A stretch of 64,000 nucleotides of DNA from Chryseobacterium limigenitum (GCF_900114875.1 NZ_FPKW01000002.1:310001-374000), one strand, 5' to 3'; positions 26,215 to 35,073 are shown, counted from the stretch's first letter. Numbers and translations are program-made. The notes: generated from the letters alone by a model not told the origin.

Positions 26215-26961
26215 GTGAAATTTAAACTACTCTTTTTATTATTTACCATATTTTTCATCAATATCAATGCACAGGATTATATTTTTGGGAAGATATCTTC
26301 TGAAGAAAATATTGAAATGCCCGATGTTACGGTAATTAATATCCGAACTGATGAAAGGGTATCTACCAACCGAGACGGACATTTTATGATCTTTGGAAGA
26401 CAAGGAGATGAACTCCGTTTTGTGAAAGCCGGTTATGAAAGACTTAATAAAAAGGTGACGTCTGAGAATATCAGTTCTGCGCTTAATATTACCTTGATAA
26501 GATCTGCCGCATTAATTGCTGAGGTTGAAATTAAAAAAGGACTCACAGGAGATTTAAAAATTGATTCTAAAAATCTTAATCCTCCTAAAAAAGTTGAGAA
26601 ACTAAAAAGCGATCTGGCTGTTTATATGTCTCAAAAATCTGATCCAAGAATTCTGGCTGCGAGACCAGGAGAATTTGTCCAGCCAAAAGGACAGGGATTT
26701 TCTATCGGAAAAATTAAAAATAAATGGGATGATGTTGATTTAATGGATTATCTTACAAAAGCTTTGGGAGAGCAGTATTTTACAGATCTTAAAATAGATA
26801 AAGCATTGACTCAGAATTTCATTTATTATGTTTTTGCAGGTGGTTTTGAGAGGAATAATATTTTAAAATATGGTTATTGCAGTGATGCAGATTTGTATAG
26901 ATTTCAACGATTTGTTTTAACGAGAATTTCGTCTTATCGTGCTCCTCAAACTCAAAAATAG
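26215..26961 (+). CDS. Exported carboxypeptidase-regulatory-like domain protein, paralogue 1 of 3
   Basis: 248-aa exported protein. GTG 26215 gives a good signal peptide (KFKLLFLLFTIFFININAQ); a longer reading from TTG 26164 would begin inside the promoter. Residues about 20-105 form a carboxypeptidase-D regulatory-like beta-sandwich: FGKISSEENIEMPDVTVINI, TNRDGHFMIFGRQGDELRFV, KAGYERLNKKV. After a conserved GLTGDLKIDSK block the C-terminal part is predicted helical and not recognisable. Two further copies follow at once. The domain resembles the N-terminus of TonB-dependent receptors, but no receptor or plug follows. Function unknown. Confidence 0.75.
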   Translation: MKFKLLFLLFTIFFININAQDYIFGKISSEENIEMPDVTVINIRTDERVSTNRDGHFMIFGRQGDELRFVKAGYERLNKKVTSENISSALNITLIRSAALIAEVEIKKGLTGDLKIDSKNLNPPKKVEKLKSDLAVYMSQKSDPRILAARPGEFVQPKGQGFSIGKIKNKWDDVDLMDYLTKALGEQYFTDLKIDKALTQNFIYYVFAGGFERNNILKYGYCSDADLYRFQRFVLTRISSYRAPQTQK

Positions 26962-26967
26962 GCAAAG

Positions 26968-27777
26968 ATGAATACTTGTATTATAAGAAAAAGCCTTTTT
27001 GTTATTCCTTGTTTTGTTTTTGCAGACTTATTTTCTCAGCAGAAAATTACAGGTAAAATAGTTGATGAGAATAATATTAGTCTAAATTCTGTTTTAATTG
27101 TAAATATTTCCAGTAATAAAAGTTCTCACAGTGACCCTTCCGGACAGTTTGTGATTGAAGCTCAGGAAAATGATGAAGTCCGTTTTGTGAAAGATGGATA
27201 TTATCGTACTGATAAAAAGATCACGAATGGAAATGTAAATATTCCTTTTAATGTAACGCTTTTAAAAGCCGAAACTGTGATTCCTGAAGTTAAAATTACC
27301 TATAAACCTACAGGAAATCTTGAAAAAGACAGTAAATATCTTGATGGTTCGAGGAAAATTGCTTCTTTGAATTCTTCAATGGAAAAATATATGAAGAGTC
27401 CGTTGAATGAAGCTTTACCGAATAATTCAATCTCGAAAACCTTTCAAGGACATGATTTCAGTGTGGGACAAGTTGATATGGTAAAGCTAATTGGTTCTGC
27501 AATAGGTTTAGTAAAAAAAGCAACTCAGCCTAAAATTACAAAACCAGATTATTTTGAAAGTCGGGATTTTATCAATAAACTCAAAACAGAAATGGATCTG
27601 GAGTTTCTTAAAAAGTATGGAATGACAGAGGAGCAGATTGACAAATTCTTGCTGTATGCTAATGATACAAGAGGATTAGCTAAAAAATACAGAAAAAATT
27701 TCAATACAGATACTGTTGAAACTGAATTGAGAGTAGCTTTTGCATTATACAAGAAAACTGAAAAAATAGGAGATTAG
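26968..27777 (+). CDS. Exported carboxypeptidase-regulatory-like domain protein, paralogue 2 of 3
   Basis: 269-aa paralogue, ATG start 6 nt after the previous stop. Its signal peptide ends ADLFSQQ. The shared domain reads ITGKIVDENNISLNSVLIVN, SDPSGQFVIEAQENDEVRFV, KDGYYRTDKKI, then PTGNLEKDSK. The C-terminal region (KYMKSPLNEALPNN, VDMVKLIGSAIGLVKK, FLKKYGMTEEQIDKFLLYA) aligns with its neighbours mainly in an overall helical pattern ending in an x-G-x-x-x-x-I-x-x-F segment. It is co-transcribed with the copies on either side, and the tail sequence diverges much more than the domain. Confidence 0.75.
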   Translation: MNTCIIRKSLFVIPCFVFADLFSQQKITGKIVDENNISLNSVLIVNISSNKSSHSDPSGQFVIEAQENDEVRFVKDGYYRTDKKITNGNVNIPFNVTLLKAETVIPEVKITYKPTGNLEKDSKYLDGSRKIASLNSSMEKYMKSPLNEALPNNSISKTFQGHDFSVGQVDMVKLIGSAIGLVKKATQPKITKPDYFESRDFINKLKTEMDLEFLKKYGMTEEQIDKFLLYANDTRGLAKKYRKNFNTDTVETELRVAFALYKKTEKIGD

Positions 27778-27790
27778 TAAAGAAAAAATA

Positions 27791-28600
27791 GTGAAGTTTA
27801 ATAATAAATATACATTCTTATCAGGCTGGAAAAAACTTTTTCTGTTCCTTGTTTTTTTGTGTAATTATGTGTTTTCACAACAGATAGTAACAGGGAAAAT
27901 TACAGATGATAATGGTATTAATCTTGGTTCTGTCACGGTCATTAATATTTCGACTGATCAAAAAGTATACACCAATTCTCAGGGTGAATTTTCTATTGAA
28001 GCCTTTAATAATAATGAATTAAGATTTGTAAGAGCCGGATACGAAAGAGTTTCCAAAAAAGTAATGACAGACGGAATCAATTCTCAATTATTTATTACAC
28101 TCATTAAAATTCCTGAAGAAATAGAAGAGGTTAAAGTCGCCAAAAAATTGACAGGTGATTTGGCCGATGATTCCAGAGCTGTCGCAAAAGTGAATAAAGG
28201 AGAAATCGTTCAACAGGCAGTCGGACTTCCTCAGCCAATCGGTAAAATGAGGGAAAAGCCTGCAGAAGTGAAAAGCGTTTTGCTTCCGATTCTTTTAGGA
28301 AATCTTAATGTGCAGGGCGTTTACGACCTTGTAAGTGGAAAAGCAAGAAGGCAAAAACGTCAATATCGGTATGATGATCTGCAGGAGCATATTATGTGGA
28401 TCCGCAATAGAGTTGATGATGATTATTTTACAAAAGCAGGAATTCCTGCTGAAAGAATTTCGGAGTTTATTGAGTTTTCTTTTCTTACAAAACCTCATAC
28501 GAGGACTTATGTTAAAGCCAAAAACCTATCGGGAGTGTTATTAAGCCTTGAGGAGACAATCCCTCTTTATGTTGAAAGGTTAAATCAAATCAAACAATAA
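27791..28600 (+). CDS. Exported carboxypeptidase-regulatory-like domain protein, paralogue 3 of 3
   Basis: 269-aa paralogue starting with GTG 27791, 13 nt after paralogue 2. Signal peptide ends NYVFSQQ. The domain is VTGKITDDNGINLGSVTVIN, TNSQGEFSIEAFNNNELRFV, RAGYERVSKKV, then KLTGDLADDSR. It is closer to paralogue 1 in AGYER and LTGDL. The C-terminal part (VLLPILLGNLNVQGVYDLVSG, ITKAGIPAERISEFIEFSF-like segment, AKNLSGVLLSLEE) differs. No further copy is present downstream. The role is unknown; the tandem triplet points to local duplication. Confidence 0.75.
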   Translation: MKFNNKYTFLSGWKKLFLFLVFLCNYVFSQQIVTGKITDDNGINLGSVTVINISTDQKVYTNSQGEFSIEAFNNNELRFVRAGYERVSKKVMTDGINSQLFITLIKIPEEIEEVKVAKKLTGDLADDSRAVAKVNKGEIVQQAVGLPQPIGKMREKPAEVKSVLLPILLGNLNVQGVYDLVSGKARRQKRQYRYDDLQEHIMWIRNRVDDDYFTKAGIPAERISEFIEFSFLTKPHTRTYVKAKNLSGVLLSLEETIPLYVERLNQIKQ

Positions 28601-28684
28601 TTAAAATGTTAATAAAATCTTAAATTTTCGGAATGGAAATTGATATACTCATAGAATTAAAATCAACCAAATTCACGAATTTTT

Positions 28685-29419
28685 ATGAATAAAAACATTA
28701 TTGCAATCGCGGTTGCATCTTTAGGCTTCATTATTGGTCTTGGACTTTTAGGAAACGCTATTAAAAACAGAAATAAATCTGAAAATACCATTTCTATTAC
28801 AGGTTTGGGAACAAAACAATTTACTTCCGATTTGATTACATGGTCGGGAAGTTTTTCTAAAAACAATGCCGACTTGAAATCTGCTTATGATGAATTAGCG
28901 ATGGACAGAAAAGTTATCAATGATTATCTGATTTCAAAAGGGATTAAACAGAATGAAATCGTTTTTTCTTCGGTAGATATTCAGAAACAATTCAGAAGTT
29001 ATAATGATTCTAACGGAAATTATGTTCAGGGAGAATTCTCGGGATATAATCTGACGCAGAAAGTTTCTATTGAAAGTAAAGAAGTCGCAAAAATTGAAAA
29101 CCTTTCCAGAAATATTACGGAAATTATCAATCGTGGAATAGAATTTACTTCTTCGTCACCCTCTTATTTTTATACAAAATTGGCGACTGTAAAGCAGGAA
29201 ATGATTGCTTCTGCAACGAAAGATGCTAAAGAAAGAGCCGAAAAAATTGCTGAAAATTCTGGAAGTAAATTAGGAAATCTTAAAAAAGCAACAATGGGAG
29301 TTATCCAGATTACAGCTCCAAATTCTAATGAAGATTATTCCTACGGAGGAACTTTCAATACATCTTCTAAAGAAAAAGAAGCGAGTATTACGATTAAGTT
29401 GGAATATGAGGTGAATTAA
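28685..29419 (+). CDS. SIMPL domain-containing protein (DUF541)
   Basis: 244-aa protein with an N-terminal membrane anchor (NIIAIAVASLGFIIGLGLLG, residues 4-23) and a periplasmic SIMPL/DUF541 domain: ISITGLGTKQFTSDLITWSG, YLISKGIKQNEIVFSSV, GYNLTQKVSIESKEV, and the C-terminal ATKDAKERAEKIAENSGSKL that defines the family. Members (E. coli YggE and others) are periplasmic and linked to oxidative or envelope stress without a known reaction. ATG 28685 gives the anchor. It is separated from the paralogue cluster by 84 bp and may have its own promoter. A bidirectional hairpin follows. Confidence 0.88.
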   Translation: MNKNIIAIAVASLGFIIGLGLLGNAIKNRNKSENTISITGLGTKQFTSDLITWSGSFSKNNADLKSAYDELAMDRKVINDYLISKGIKQNEIVFSSVDIQKQFRSYNDSNGNYVQGEFSGYNLTQKVSIESKEVAKIENLSRNITEIINRGIEFTSSSPSYFYTKLATVKQEMIASATKDAKERAEKIAENSGSKLGNLKKATMGVIQITAPNSNEDYSYGGTFNTSSKEKEASITIKLEYEVN

Positions 29420-29452
29420 TTTTTCTATTAATTATCAATTGGAAAAAACAAA

Positions 29453-29480
29453 AAATCCGGAGCATTAAAACTTCGGATTT
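29453..29480. terminator. Bidirectional terminator hairpin
   Basis: AAATCCGGAG (29453-29462) and CTTCGGATTT (29471-29480) pair with one wobble; A-run on the left and T-rich on the right. It lies between the convergent SIMPL and GNAT genes. Confidence 0.75.
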
Positions 29481-29486
29481 ATATTT

Positions 29487-29999
29487 TTAATGATAAACAA
29501 TATCGTAAATTTCATCTTTAACCTCCTTCAAATTTTCAGGAGAATAATTTGATAACAGCCATATGTCAATTGGGCTTTTCCCCTCACCATAACTTGGTTG
29601 CACATACATTTCATCAAGAAGCTTAAAGCCGTTTTTCTGATAAAAAGAATAGCGTCTTTTTGCGTCTTCACCTAAATGCTCAGGTTCTATTTCTAAAATA
29701 ATTCTTGGATAATTTTCAAATAAATATCCGGTAATATGTGACCCGAATTTCTGACTTCTAAATTCTTTAAATACTTCAAAATGTTCAACAAAAACAAAAT
29801 TGCTCAATTCCCAAAGGATGAGGTAACCGATAGTTTTTGATTCGTGTAAAACAGAAATTATTTTGACATTTGAATTTTCAAAAAGCTTTATAAATTTATC
29901 CCAATCCCGTCTTTCATCCTCGGGGAAGGAGCTTGAATAAGAAGTATAAATTTCCTCGACTCTAAAGTCGTCTGATGATGTAATCGGTAAAAATTCCAT
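29487..29999 (-). CDS. GNAT family N-acetyltransferase
   Basis: 170-aa single-domain GNAT protein. SFPEDERRDWDKF is a common N-terminal feature. The core strand pair is GYLILWELSNFVFVEHFEVF, followed by the pyrophosphate loop FKEFRSQKFGSHITGYLF (Q/R-x-x-G-x-G/S pattern) and the C-terminal FYQKNGFKLLD. The acyl acceptor is unknown. It is the last gene of the five-gene unit running leftward from 34413, 3 nt after the PspC-like gene, so it is almost certainly co-transcribed with bshA. Confidence 0.85.
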   Translation of the reverse strand: MEFLPITSSDDFRVEEIYTSYSSSFPEDERRDWDKFIKLFENSNVKIISVLHESKTIGYLILWELSNFVFVEHFEVFKEFRSQKFGSHITGYLFENYPRIILEIEPEHLGEDAKRRYSFYQKNGFKLLDEMYVQPSYGEGKSPIDIWLLSNYSPENLKEVKDEIYDIVYH

Positions 30000-30002
30000 A
30001 GA

Positions 30003-30224
30003 TTATAAGTCGAAAACGCTGGGTCTTCTTGTGATAAAAATATCTTTGATCCAAAGGGTAAACGCCAATCCTAAATAGATAAGAAAGAAAAAACCTGCCG
30101 TGGCAAAAGTAGAGTAGATAAAGAAAACCCTCAATTTAGACACAGGGATTCCCAATTTAGCACCCATTCTTGTAAGAACGCCAAACCATTCTCTTTCCAT
30201 TTTATGGCGGATATTATCGAACAT
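30003..30224 (-). CDS. PspC-like small membrane protein
   Basis: 73-aa protein of the PspC domain type. The pattern GVLTRMGAKLGIPVSKLRVFF matches the PspC 'GV..GLA.YF.V....VR' core, followed by one hydrophobic segment, STFATAGFFFLIYLGLAFTLW (about residues 39-59). PspC proteins sense or respond to inner-membrane stress in proteobacteria; small stand-alone versions in Bacteroidota are uncharacterised. It is tightly packed between DUF2851 (1 nt gap) and the GNAT gene (3 nt gap). Confidence 0.8.
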   Translation of the reverse strand: MFDNIRHKMEREWFGVLTRMGAKLGIPVSKLRVFFIYSTFATAGFFFLIYLGLAFTLWIKDIFITRRPSVFDL

Positions 30225-30225
30225 T

Positions 30226-31491
30226 TTAGGTTTCTTTTAAAAGTTTAAATCCAATACCGCAATTTAAGCAATTTTTTTCTTCACAGAAATTTTTATAGTG
30301 ATAAATCAGGCTCTGACTTTCCAGGGCATTTTTAGTTTTTAAACCAAGACTTTTCCATTGATCAATAATTGAATTTTTTTCGGATGAAATATTTGTATAA
30401 AATGCTAAGATCTCATCTGTTTTTTCTTCATTGTGATATTTATGATAGGTATATTTTAAAGGAAGAATTGTATTTAAAATAATTAATTCAATAAAATCTT
30501 TGGTCAAAATTTTAGGTTGATCTACTGTTGATATTTTTCCGAAATTGAAACGGTTGTCCCAATATTCTGAGGCTTTTACTTCTTTAAAAATTTCAAATAA
30601 TTCCGCAGAGCTTTTCGCAAAAATGATTTTTGAAAATAAACTGTGATGCTGATGGTAAAGATTAGCCAATTGAGACAAACGAATAGTAGGGAAATTGGGA
30701 GGTCTCAGTCTTAAAAATTTTGGACGAAATTTTAATTCAGAAATATTAAATTTAGCTTTAATAAAATCAAACTCTCGTTTCCAAATTTGCATTTGGTCAT
30801 CTTCCTGATTTTCCAGCCAACCGGAAATTCCAAAGAATAAAGCTTCAAGCTGAGTTTCGTTCTGTTTGATTTTATTGATGATCGTGAAGTTGATGCTTTC
30901 TGCAATTTGTTTGAAAATAAATGCGTTCACTTTTAATCCAAAAGAGTAGGCGAGGTGATGAAAAAGAACAGCTTCAAAATTATTTTTATATAATTCTAAA
31001 CTTTTTTCTATTTCCAAAGATTTCTGTTCCAGTTTTTTCAAAACATTTTCCTCATGAAAATGGATGGGGATTTTGGTCTGGTCAAAAATATTTTCACAGG
31101 GAATAAATTGATTTTCGCTAACCAGTTTTTCATATTTCCAGAGAATATTTTCATCAATGAAACTTTTCAATTCCAGTGTTGGAATACTTTTATTTTTCAG
31201 TTCATCAATATCAGCATCGTTTTGAAAAACAGCGTGAAGAATAATGTTTTGGTAATTGGGATCTATAGAATGATTGTGAAATATCCAGTCGGAGGATTTT
31301 ACGTGAAGCTCGATATTTCCTGCAAAAATTACATTGTTGATTTTAATTTTTGCCAATAAAAAATCGGGTCCGGAATCAGTATTCCATTTGCCGAAATCTA
31401 ATATTTCAACGGAATTTCCTTCAATATCCTTGAAGTCAAAATTTTTAAAAACCTTAAAGTTCCAAAGATATTGAAGTAGTTTTTCCGTCAT
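30226..31491 (-). CDS. DUF2851 family protein
   Basis: 421-aa protein of DUF2851, a family I know mainly from Bacteroidota. Recognisable blocks are EKLLQYLWNFKVFKN, GKWNTDSGPDFLLAKIKI, GNIELHVKSSDWIFHNH (nuclease-like E-x-H arrangement in the N-terminal half), RLRPPNFPTIRLSQLA, and a Cys-containing tail CEEKNCLNCGIGF. The NTDSGPDF and GNIELHVKSSDW motifs recall PD-(D/E)xK-type active sites, but I know of no demonstrated activity. It lies directly between bshA and the PspC-like gene. Confidence 0.85.
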   Translation of the reverse strand: MTEKLLQYLWNFKVFKNFDFKDIEGNSVEILDFGKWNTDSGPDFLLAKIKINNVIFAGNIELHVKSSDWIFHNHSIDPNYQNIILHAVFQNDADIDELKNKSIPTLELKSFIDENILWKYEKLVSENQFIPCENIFDQTKIPIHFHEENVLKKLEQKSLEIEKSLELYKNNFEAVLFHHLAYSFGLKVNAFIFKQIAESINFTIINKIKQNETQLEALFFGISGWLENQEDDQMQIWKREFDFIKAKFNISELKFRPKFLRLRPPNFPTIRLSQLANLYHQHHSLFSKIIFAKSSAELFEIFKEVKASEYWDNRFNFGKISTVDQPKILTKDFIELIILNTILPLKYTYHKYHNEEKTDEILAFYTNISSEKNSIIDQWKSLGLKTKNALESQSLIYHYKNFCEEKNCLNCGIGFKLLKET

Positions 31492-31517
31492 AAGTGTCTT
31501 ACAAATATAGCAGACTG

Positions 31518-32666
31518 CTACACTTTAGACAACTCCTTTTTAAAATTTTCTATCGTTGTTCTATACATTTCTTCATATATAGGAAGAATGTTTTTTAAAT
31601 CGAATTTTATCGCCTGTTCTTTCGCGTTTTTCTTCATTTGGGTTAAAAGTTCTTCATTGCTCAACAATTTGATCGTGTAGTTGCTCATCGCCTCTACATT
31701 TCCAATTTCGGCCAAGAAACCTGTCTCTCCCTGAATATTTACTTCCGGAATTCCACCTGCATTTGAACTGATAACCGGAGTATTTGCTGCCATTGCTTCC
31801 AATGCTGCCAAACCGAAACTTTCCTGCTCTGAAGGCAATAAAAAAACGTCTGAAAGCTGAAGAATTCTATACAAATCATTCACTTTTCCTAAAAGACGAA
31901 TTTTCGAAATCAGATCCGGATTTTCTTCTAAAAACTGATTAACTTTTTCCATATCCGGACCTTCTCCGATGATGATCAGTTTAGATTTTACTTTATTCTG
32001 AACATTTTTGAAAATCTGAAGAACTTCTTCTACACGTTTTACAGGACGTAAATTGGAAACATGAATCAATATTTTTTCGTCCGGATTGGCAAATTGAGTT
32101 CTCTGGCAATCACTTGGCTCGTCAAATTCAGAATTATCAATAAAATTGGTAATCACCTGAATCTCTTTTTTGATTTTGAAAAACTGCAGTGTGTCTCTTT
32201 TTAAACTTTCAGAAACGGAAGTGATCGCGTCTGATTGATTAATCGAGAATTCCACTGCATGCTTGTAACTTGGATGTTGCCCGACAAGCGTAATATCTGT
32301 CCCGTGAAGTGTCGTTACCAATGGAACGTCGTTGTTGTCCTCTTGTAACATTTGCTTAGCCGTAAAAGCCGCATAAGCATAAGGAATCGCATAATGAGCG
32401 TGAAGCAAATCCAGTTTATAAAGATTTACGACACGGTAAATCATTGAACTTAACGCAATATCATAAGGCTGATATTGGAAAAGCGGATAGGTCTGAACAT
32501 TTACTCTGTGGAAGAAAATATTCGGATTGGTAATATCTAGTCTTGCAGGAAGCGCGGAACTTATGAAGTGAACCTCATAACCTTTGTTGGCAAGAGACAT
32601 TCCGAGTTCTGTTGCCACGATTCCGCTTCCGCCGTATGTTGGATAGCAAAGTATGCCTATTTTCAT
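31518..32666 (-). CDS. bshA: N-acetyl-alpha-D-glucosaminyl L-malate synthase
   Basis: 382-aa GT4 glycosyltransferase, the first enzyme of bacillithiol synthesis (UDP-GlcNAc plus L-malate to GlcNAc-malate). The N-terminus KIGILCYPTYGGSGIVATEL is diagnostic for BshA. LLHAHYAIPYAYAAF and TTLHGTDITLVGQHPSY follow; the donor site is SNLRPVKRVEEVL and SEQESFGLAALEAMA with the GT4 E-x7-E. ATG 32666 is 4 nt after the GH3 gene. bshB and bshC are not in this window. It implies that the organism uses bacillithiol as a low-molecular-weight thiol. Confidence 0.93.
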   Translation of the reverse strand: MKIGILCYPTYGGSGIVATELGMSLANKGYEVHFISSALPARLDITNPNIFFHRVNVQTYPLFQYQPYDIALSSMIYRVVNLYKLDLLHAHYAIPYAYAAFTAKQMLQEDNNDVPLVTTLHGTDITLVGQHPSYKHAVEFSINQSDAITSVSESLKRDTLQFFKIKKEIQVITNFIDNSEFDEPSDCQRTQFANPDEKILIHVSNLRPVKRVEEVLQIFKNVQNKVKSKLIIIGEGPDMEKVNQFLEENPDLISKIRLLGKVNDLYRILQLSDVFLLPSEQESFGLAALEAMAANTPVISSNAGGIPEVNIQGETGFLAEIGNVEAMSNYTIKLLSNEELLTQMKKNAKEQAIKFDLKNILPIYEEMYRTTIENFKKELSKV

Positions 32667-32670
32667 TAGT

Positions 32671-34413
32671 TTATTGTTGTTTTTTGGATGTTGTAAATAC
32701 TGTTGAACTTACTTTTGTATTGGAAGCGGAAGTAGGGTTTAAATCAATCCCCATTCCTGCTTTCAAATTATCGTTAACTGAAACAGGAAGTCTGCCCCAG
32801 ATTTTTGTTTTTCCGTTGAATGCATTGGCTGTTGCAGTCATTGAATCATCATTGTTTTCATAAGAAACGAGAACAGTTGAAACTTTTGAAATGTCAATAT
32901 CTTTCAACGCGTAAGCGCTTCCGAAGACATTTAAAATTACTTTTTGATTTTTCGTTAAATCAGATAAAACTTTTTTAGATAAATCTGAAATTTTATAAGG
33001 TTTATAAGCTGTTGAATTGTCTTTGTGAAAACCAACAATTACCGTAGAGTTTTTTGGAATTGAATTAATTTCTCCAGCTTTTTTAATAACTATATTTGAA
33101 CCCAATTGAGAGGCAAATGTTTGATAAGGTGCTTCTTCCAAAGGAACGTAATACACTTGTTTTCCGTTTAATGGAAGCAGTTTTTTATCATCTTTTATTA
33201 AGGTCAGAGCATTTGAGTAAAGGTTTTGGACTAAATTTTTATGAGAATCATTATTAAGATCCTGATTTACATTTTCAGGATTTTTTGGATTGTATTGAGT
33301 TAATCCTAAATAATATTTTGTCAATAAAATCTTCTTTACACTTTCTTCAACTCTTGATTGAGGAATTTCTCCGTTGTCAATTGCCTTTTGGATTAATTTT
33401 TTACCGTTTGCTACACCTTGAGAAAAAAGCATAATGTCGTTACCAGCTTTGAAAGCCATCGCATCTAATTCACCCGGATTGTATTTGTTGGCTACAGCTC
33501 CCATATTTAGAGCATCTGTGATGATTAAACCTTTGTAGCCTAATTTTTCTTTCAATAAACCTGTGATGATATTTTTAGAAACGGAAGCCGGAATTCCTTT
33601 TCCTGATTCTAAACTTGGAACATACAAGTGCGCCACCATAACACCGCCGATTCCTTTATTCATCAAGGCTTTGAAAGGTGCCAATTCGATGGTATTTAAT
33701 CTTTCTAAACTATGAGAAACAACCGGAAGATCAAGGTGCGAATCTGTACTCGTATCGCCATGTCCGGGAAAGTGCTTTATTGCAGCAAGAATATTGTTAT
33801 TTTGAAGTCCGTTGGAGTAAGATAATGCTGAATTAATTACATTATTAACCTCAGAACCGAAACTTCTGTTTCCGATGATGGGATTATTTGGATTTGTATT
33901 GACATCAACAACTGGGGCAAAGTCCCAATTAATGCCCATTCTATGGCAGTCTTCGGCTATTTTGGCAGCCATCTGCTCAATTAAATTTTTATCCTGAATA
34001 GCTCCCAAAGTCATTGCCCAAGGGAATTTATGTGCTGCAGCAATTCTTTGGAATAAACCCCATTCTGCATCCATCCCGATCATTAATGGGATTTTAGATT
34101 TTTGCTGAAATTCATTAACTAAATTAATTTCTCTTGCTGCATCATCCTGCATCAGAATCAAACCACCGATTTTATCGTTTAAAACAATGTTTCTTACCTG
34201 ATTGATGTGATTTTCGTCTTTATTGGTGTATAAAGCAACAATGAAAAGCTGGCCTAATTTTTCATCCTGAGAAAGAGATTTATACGTTGTATCAACCCAT
34301 TGATTGGCTTTATCTATGTCTGCACGTGAAATATTTTTCGGCTGGTATTGCGCTGTGATTTTTGTGCCAATACATAAGAATGCAAAGAGGGAAATATAAA
34401 CTACTTTCTTCAT
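32671..34413 (-). CDS. Exported GH3 beta-N-acetylhexosaminidase-like glycosidase
   Basis: 580-aa exported protein. A signal peptide (KKVVYISLFAFLCIGTKITAQ) leads to a GH3 barrel. KHFPGHGDTSTDSH holds the His/Asp pair typical of NagZ-type enzymes, and GLIITDALNMGAV holds the nucleophile Asp. The C-terminal 190 residues form a second alpha/beta domain (NALTLIKDDKKLLPLNG, STVIVGFHKDNSTAY). Periplasmic or outer-membrane removal of N-acetylglucosamine, for instance from peptidoglycan fragments, is likely. It begins the operon that continues into bshA, with a 4-nt gap. Some Bacteroidota homologues carry an additional beta-lactamase-like domain, which is absent here. Confidence 0.88.
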   Translation of the reverse strand: MKKVVYISLFAFLCIGTKITAQYQPKNISRADIDKANQWVDTTYKSLSQDEKLGQLFIVALYTNKDENHINQVRNIVLNDKIGGLILMQDDAAREINLVNEFQQKSKIPLMIGMDAEWGLFQRIAAAHKFPWAMTLGAIQDKNLIEQMAAKIAEDCHRMGINWDFAPVVDVNTNPNNPIIGNRSFGSEVNNVINSALSYSNGLQNNNILAAIKHFPGHGDTSTDSHLDLPVVSHSLERLNTIELAPFKALMNKGIGGVMVAHLYVPSLESGKGIPASVSKNIITGLLKEKLGYKGLIITDALNMGAVANKYNPGELDAMAFKAGNDIMLFSQGVANGKKLIQKAIDNGEIPQSRVEESVKKILLTKYYLGLTQYNPKNPENVNQDLNNDSHKNLVQNLYSNALTLIKDDKKLLPLNGKQVYYVPLEEAPYQTFASQLGSNIVIKKAGEINSIPKNSTVIVGFHKDNSTAYKPYKISDLSKKVLSDLTKNQKVILNVFGSAYALKDIDISKVSTVLVSYENNDDSMTATANAFNGKTKIWGRLPVSVNDNLKAGMGIDLNPTSASNTKVSSTVFTTSKKQQ

Positions 34414-34527
34414 GACTTTTTGAATATGAACAAAAATACAATTAAAAAAATGATGAAAACAAAGTTTTTGAGTTTTTTGGTATATGTTTTGAATAAGTCA
34501 TATCAATAATAATTAAACTTTTATAAA

Positions 34528-35073
34528 ATGAAAAAATTTCTTCCAATTTTACTATTAGCTTTTGTAAGCTTATTTATATTTAGCTGTGATAATAATGATG
34601 ATAATCATGTTGACAGTGATACGGTTGCTGTAATGAAAGACGCTACAGGAACATTTTCGAGTGCTAATAACTTTCAACTAATAATGGATATTAATATTGA
34701 AAGTACAGATGTAGTTTTAGTATACAAACATGTAGGTGATGCTTGGCAGCTTATTCCTAAATTAGTTATCTTACCGGATGTAGCAGGAATGCCTAGTAAT
34801 AGAATTTTTCAGTATAATTTTGTTTTTGATACTAAAAAAGTGCAGATTAGAATAGATGACGAGAATTTTAATTTAACAACAGGTTTAAATGCAACCGAAA
34901 CAGCTCAGTATTTATCCAATCAAACATTTAGAGTTGTTCTTGTTCCTGCTAACGCTACAGGTAAAAATTCTAAATCAGCTAAATCTGCTGGTGTAGACTA
35001 CAACGATTATAATGCTGTAGTTAAATATTTCAATCTTAATGATTCTAACGTTACTAACACTAAAGTAAATTAA
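34528..35073 (+). CDS. Small lipoprotein of unknown function
   Basis: 181-aa lipoprotein. MKKFLPILLLAFVSLFIFSC is a lipoprotein signal with Cys20, followed by the DNNDDNHVDSD acidic linker frequent in surface lipoproteins of this phylum. The rest suggests one beta-rich domain (LIMDINIESTDVVLVYKHV, VQIRIDDENFNLTTG, FRVVLVPANATGK) and a Lys/Ser segment near the C-terminus. I do not recognise the family. It is transcribed alone, diverging from the GH3 gene and converging with ribA. Confidence 0.75.
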   Translation: MKKFLPILLLAFVSLFIFSCDNNDDNHVDSDTVAVMKDATGTFSSANNFQLIMDINIESTDVVLVYKHVGDAWQLIPKLVILPDVAGMPSNRIFQYNFVFDTKKVQIRIDDENFNLTTGLNATETAQYLSNQTFRVVLVPANATGKNSKSAKSAGVDYNDYNAVVKYFNLNDSNVTNTKVN

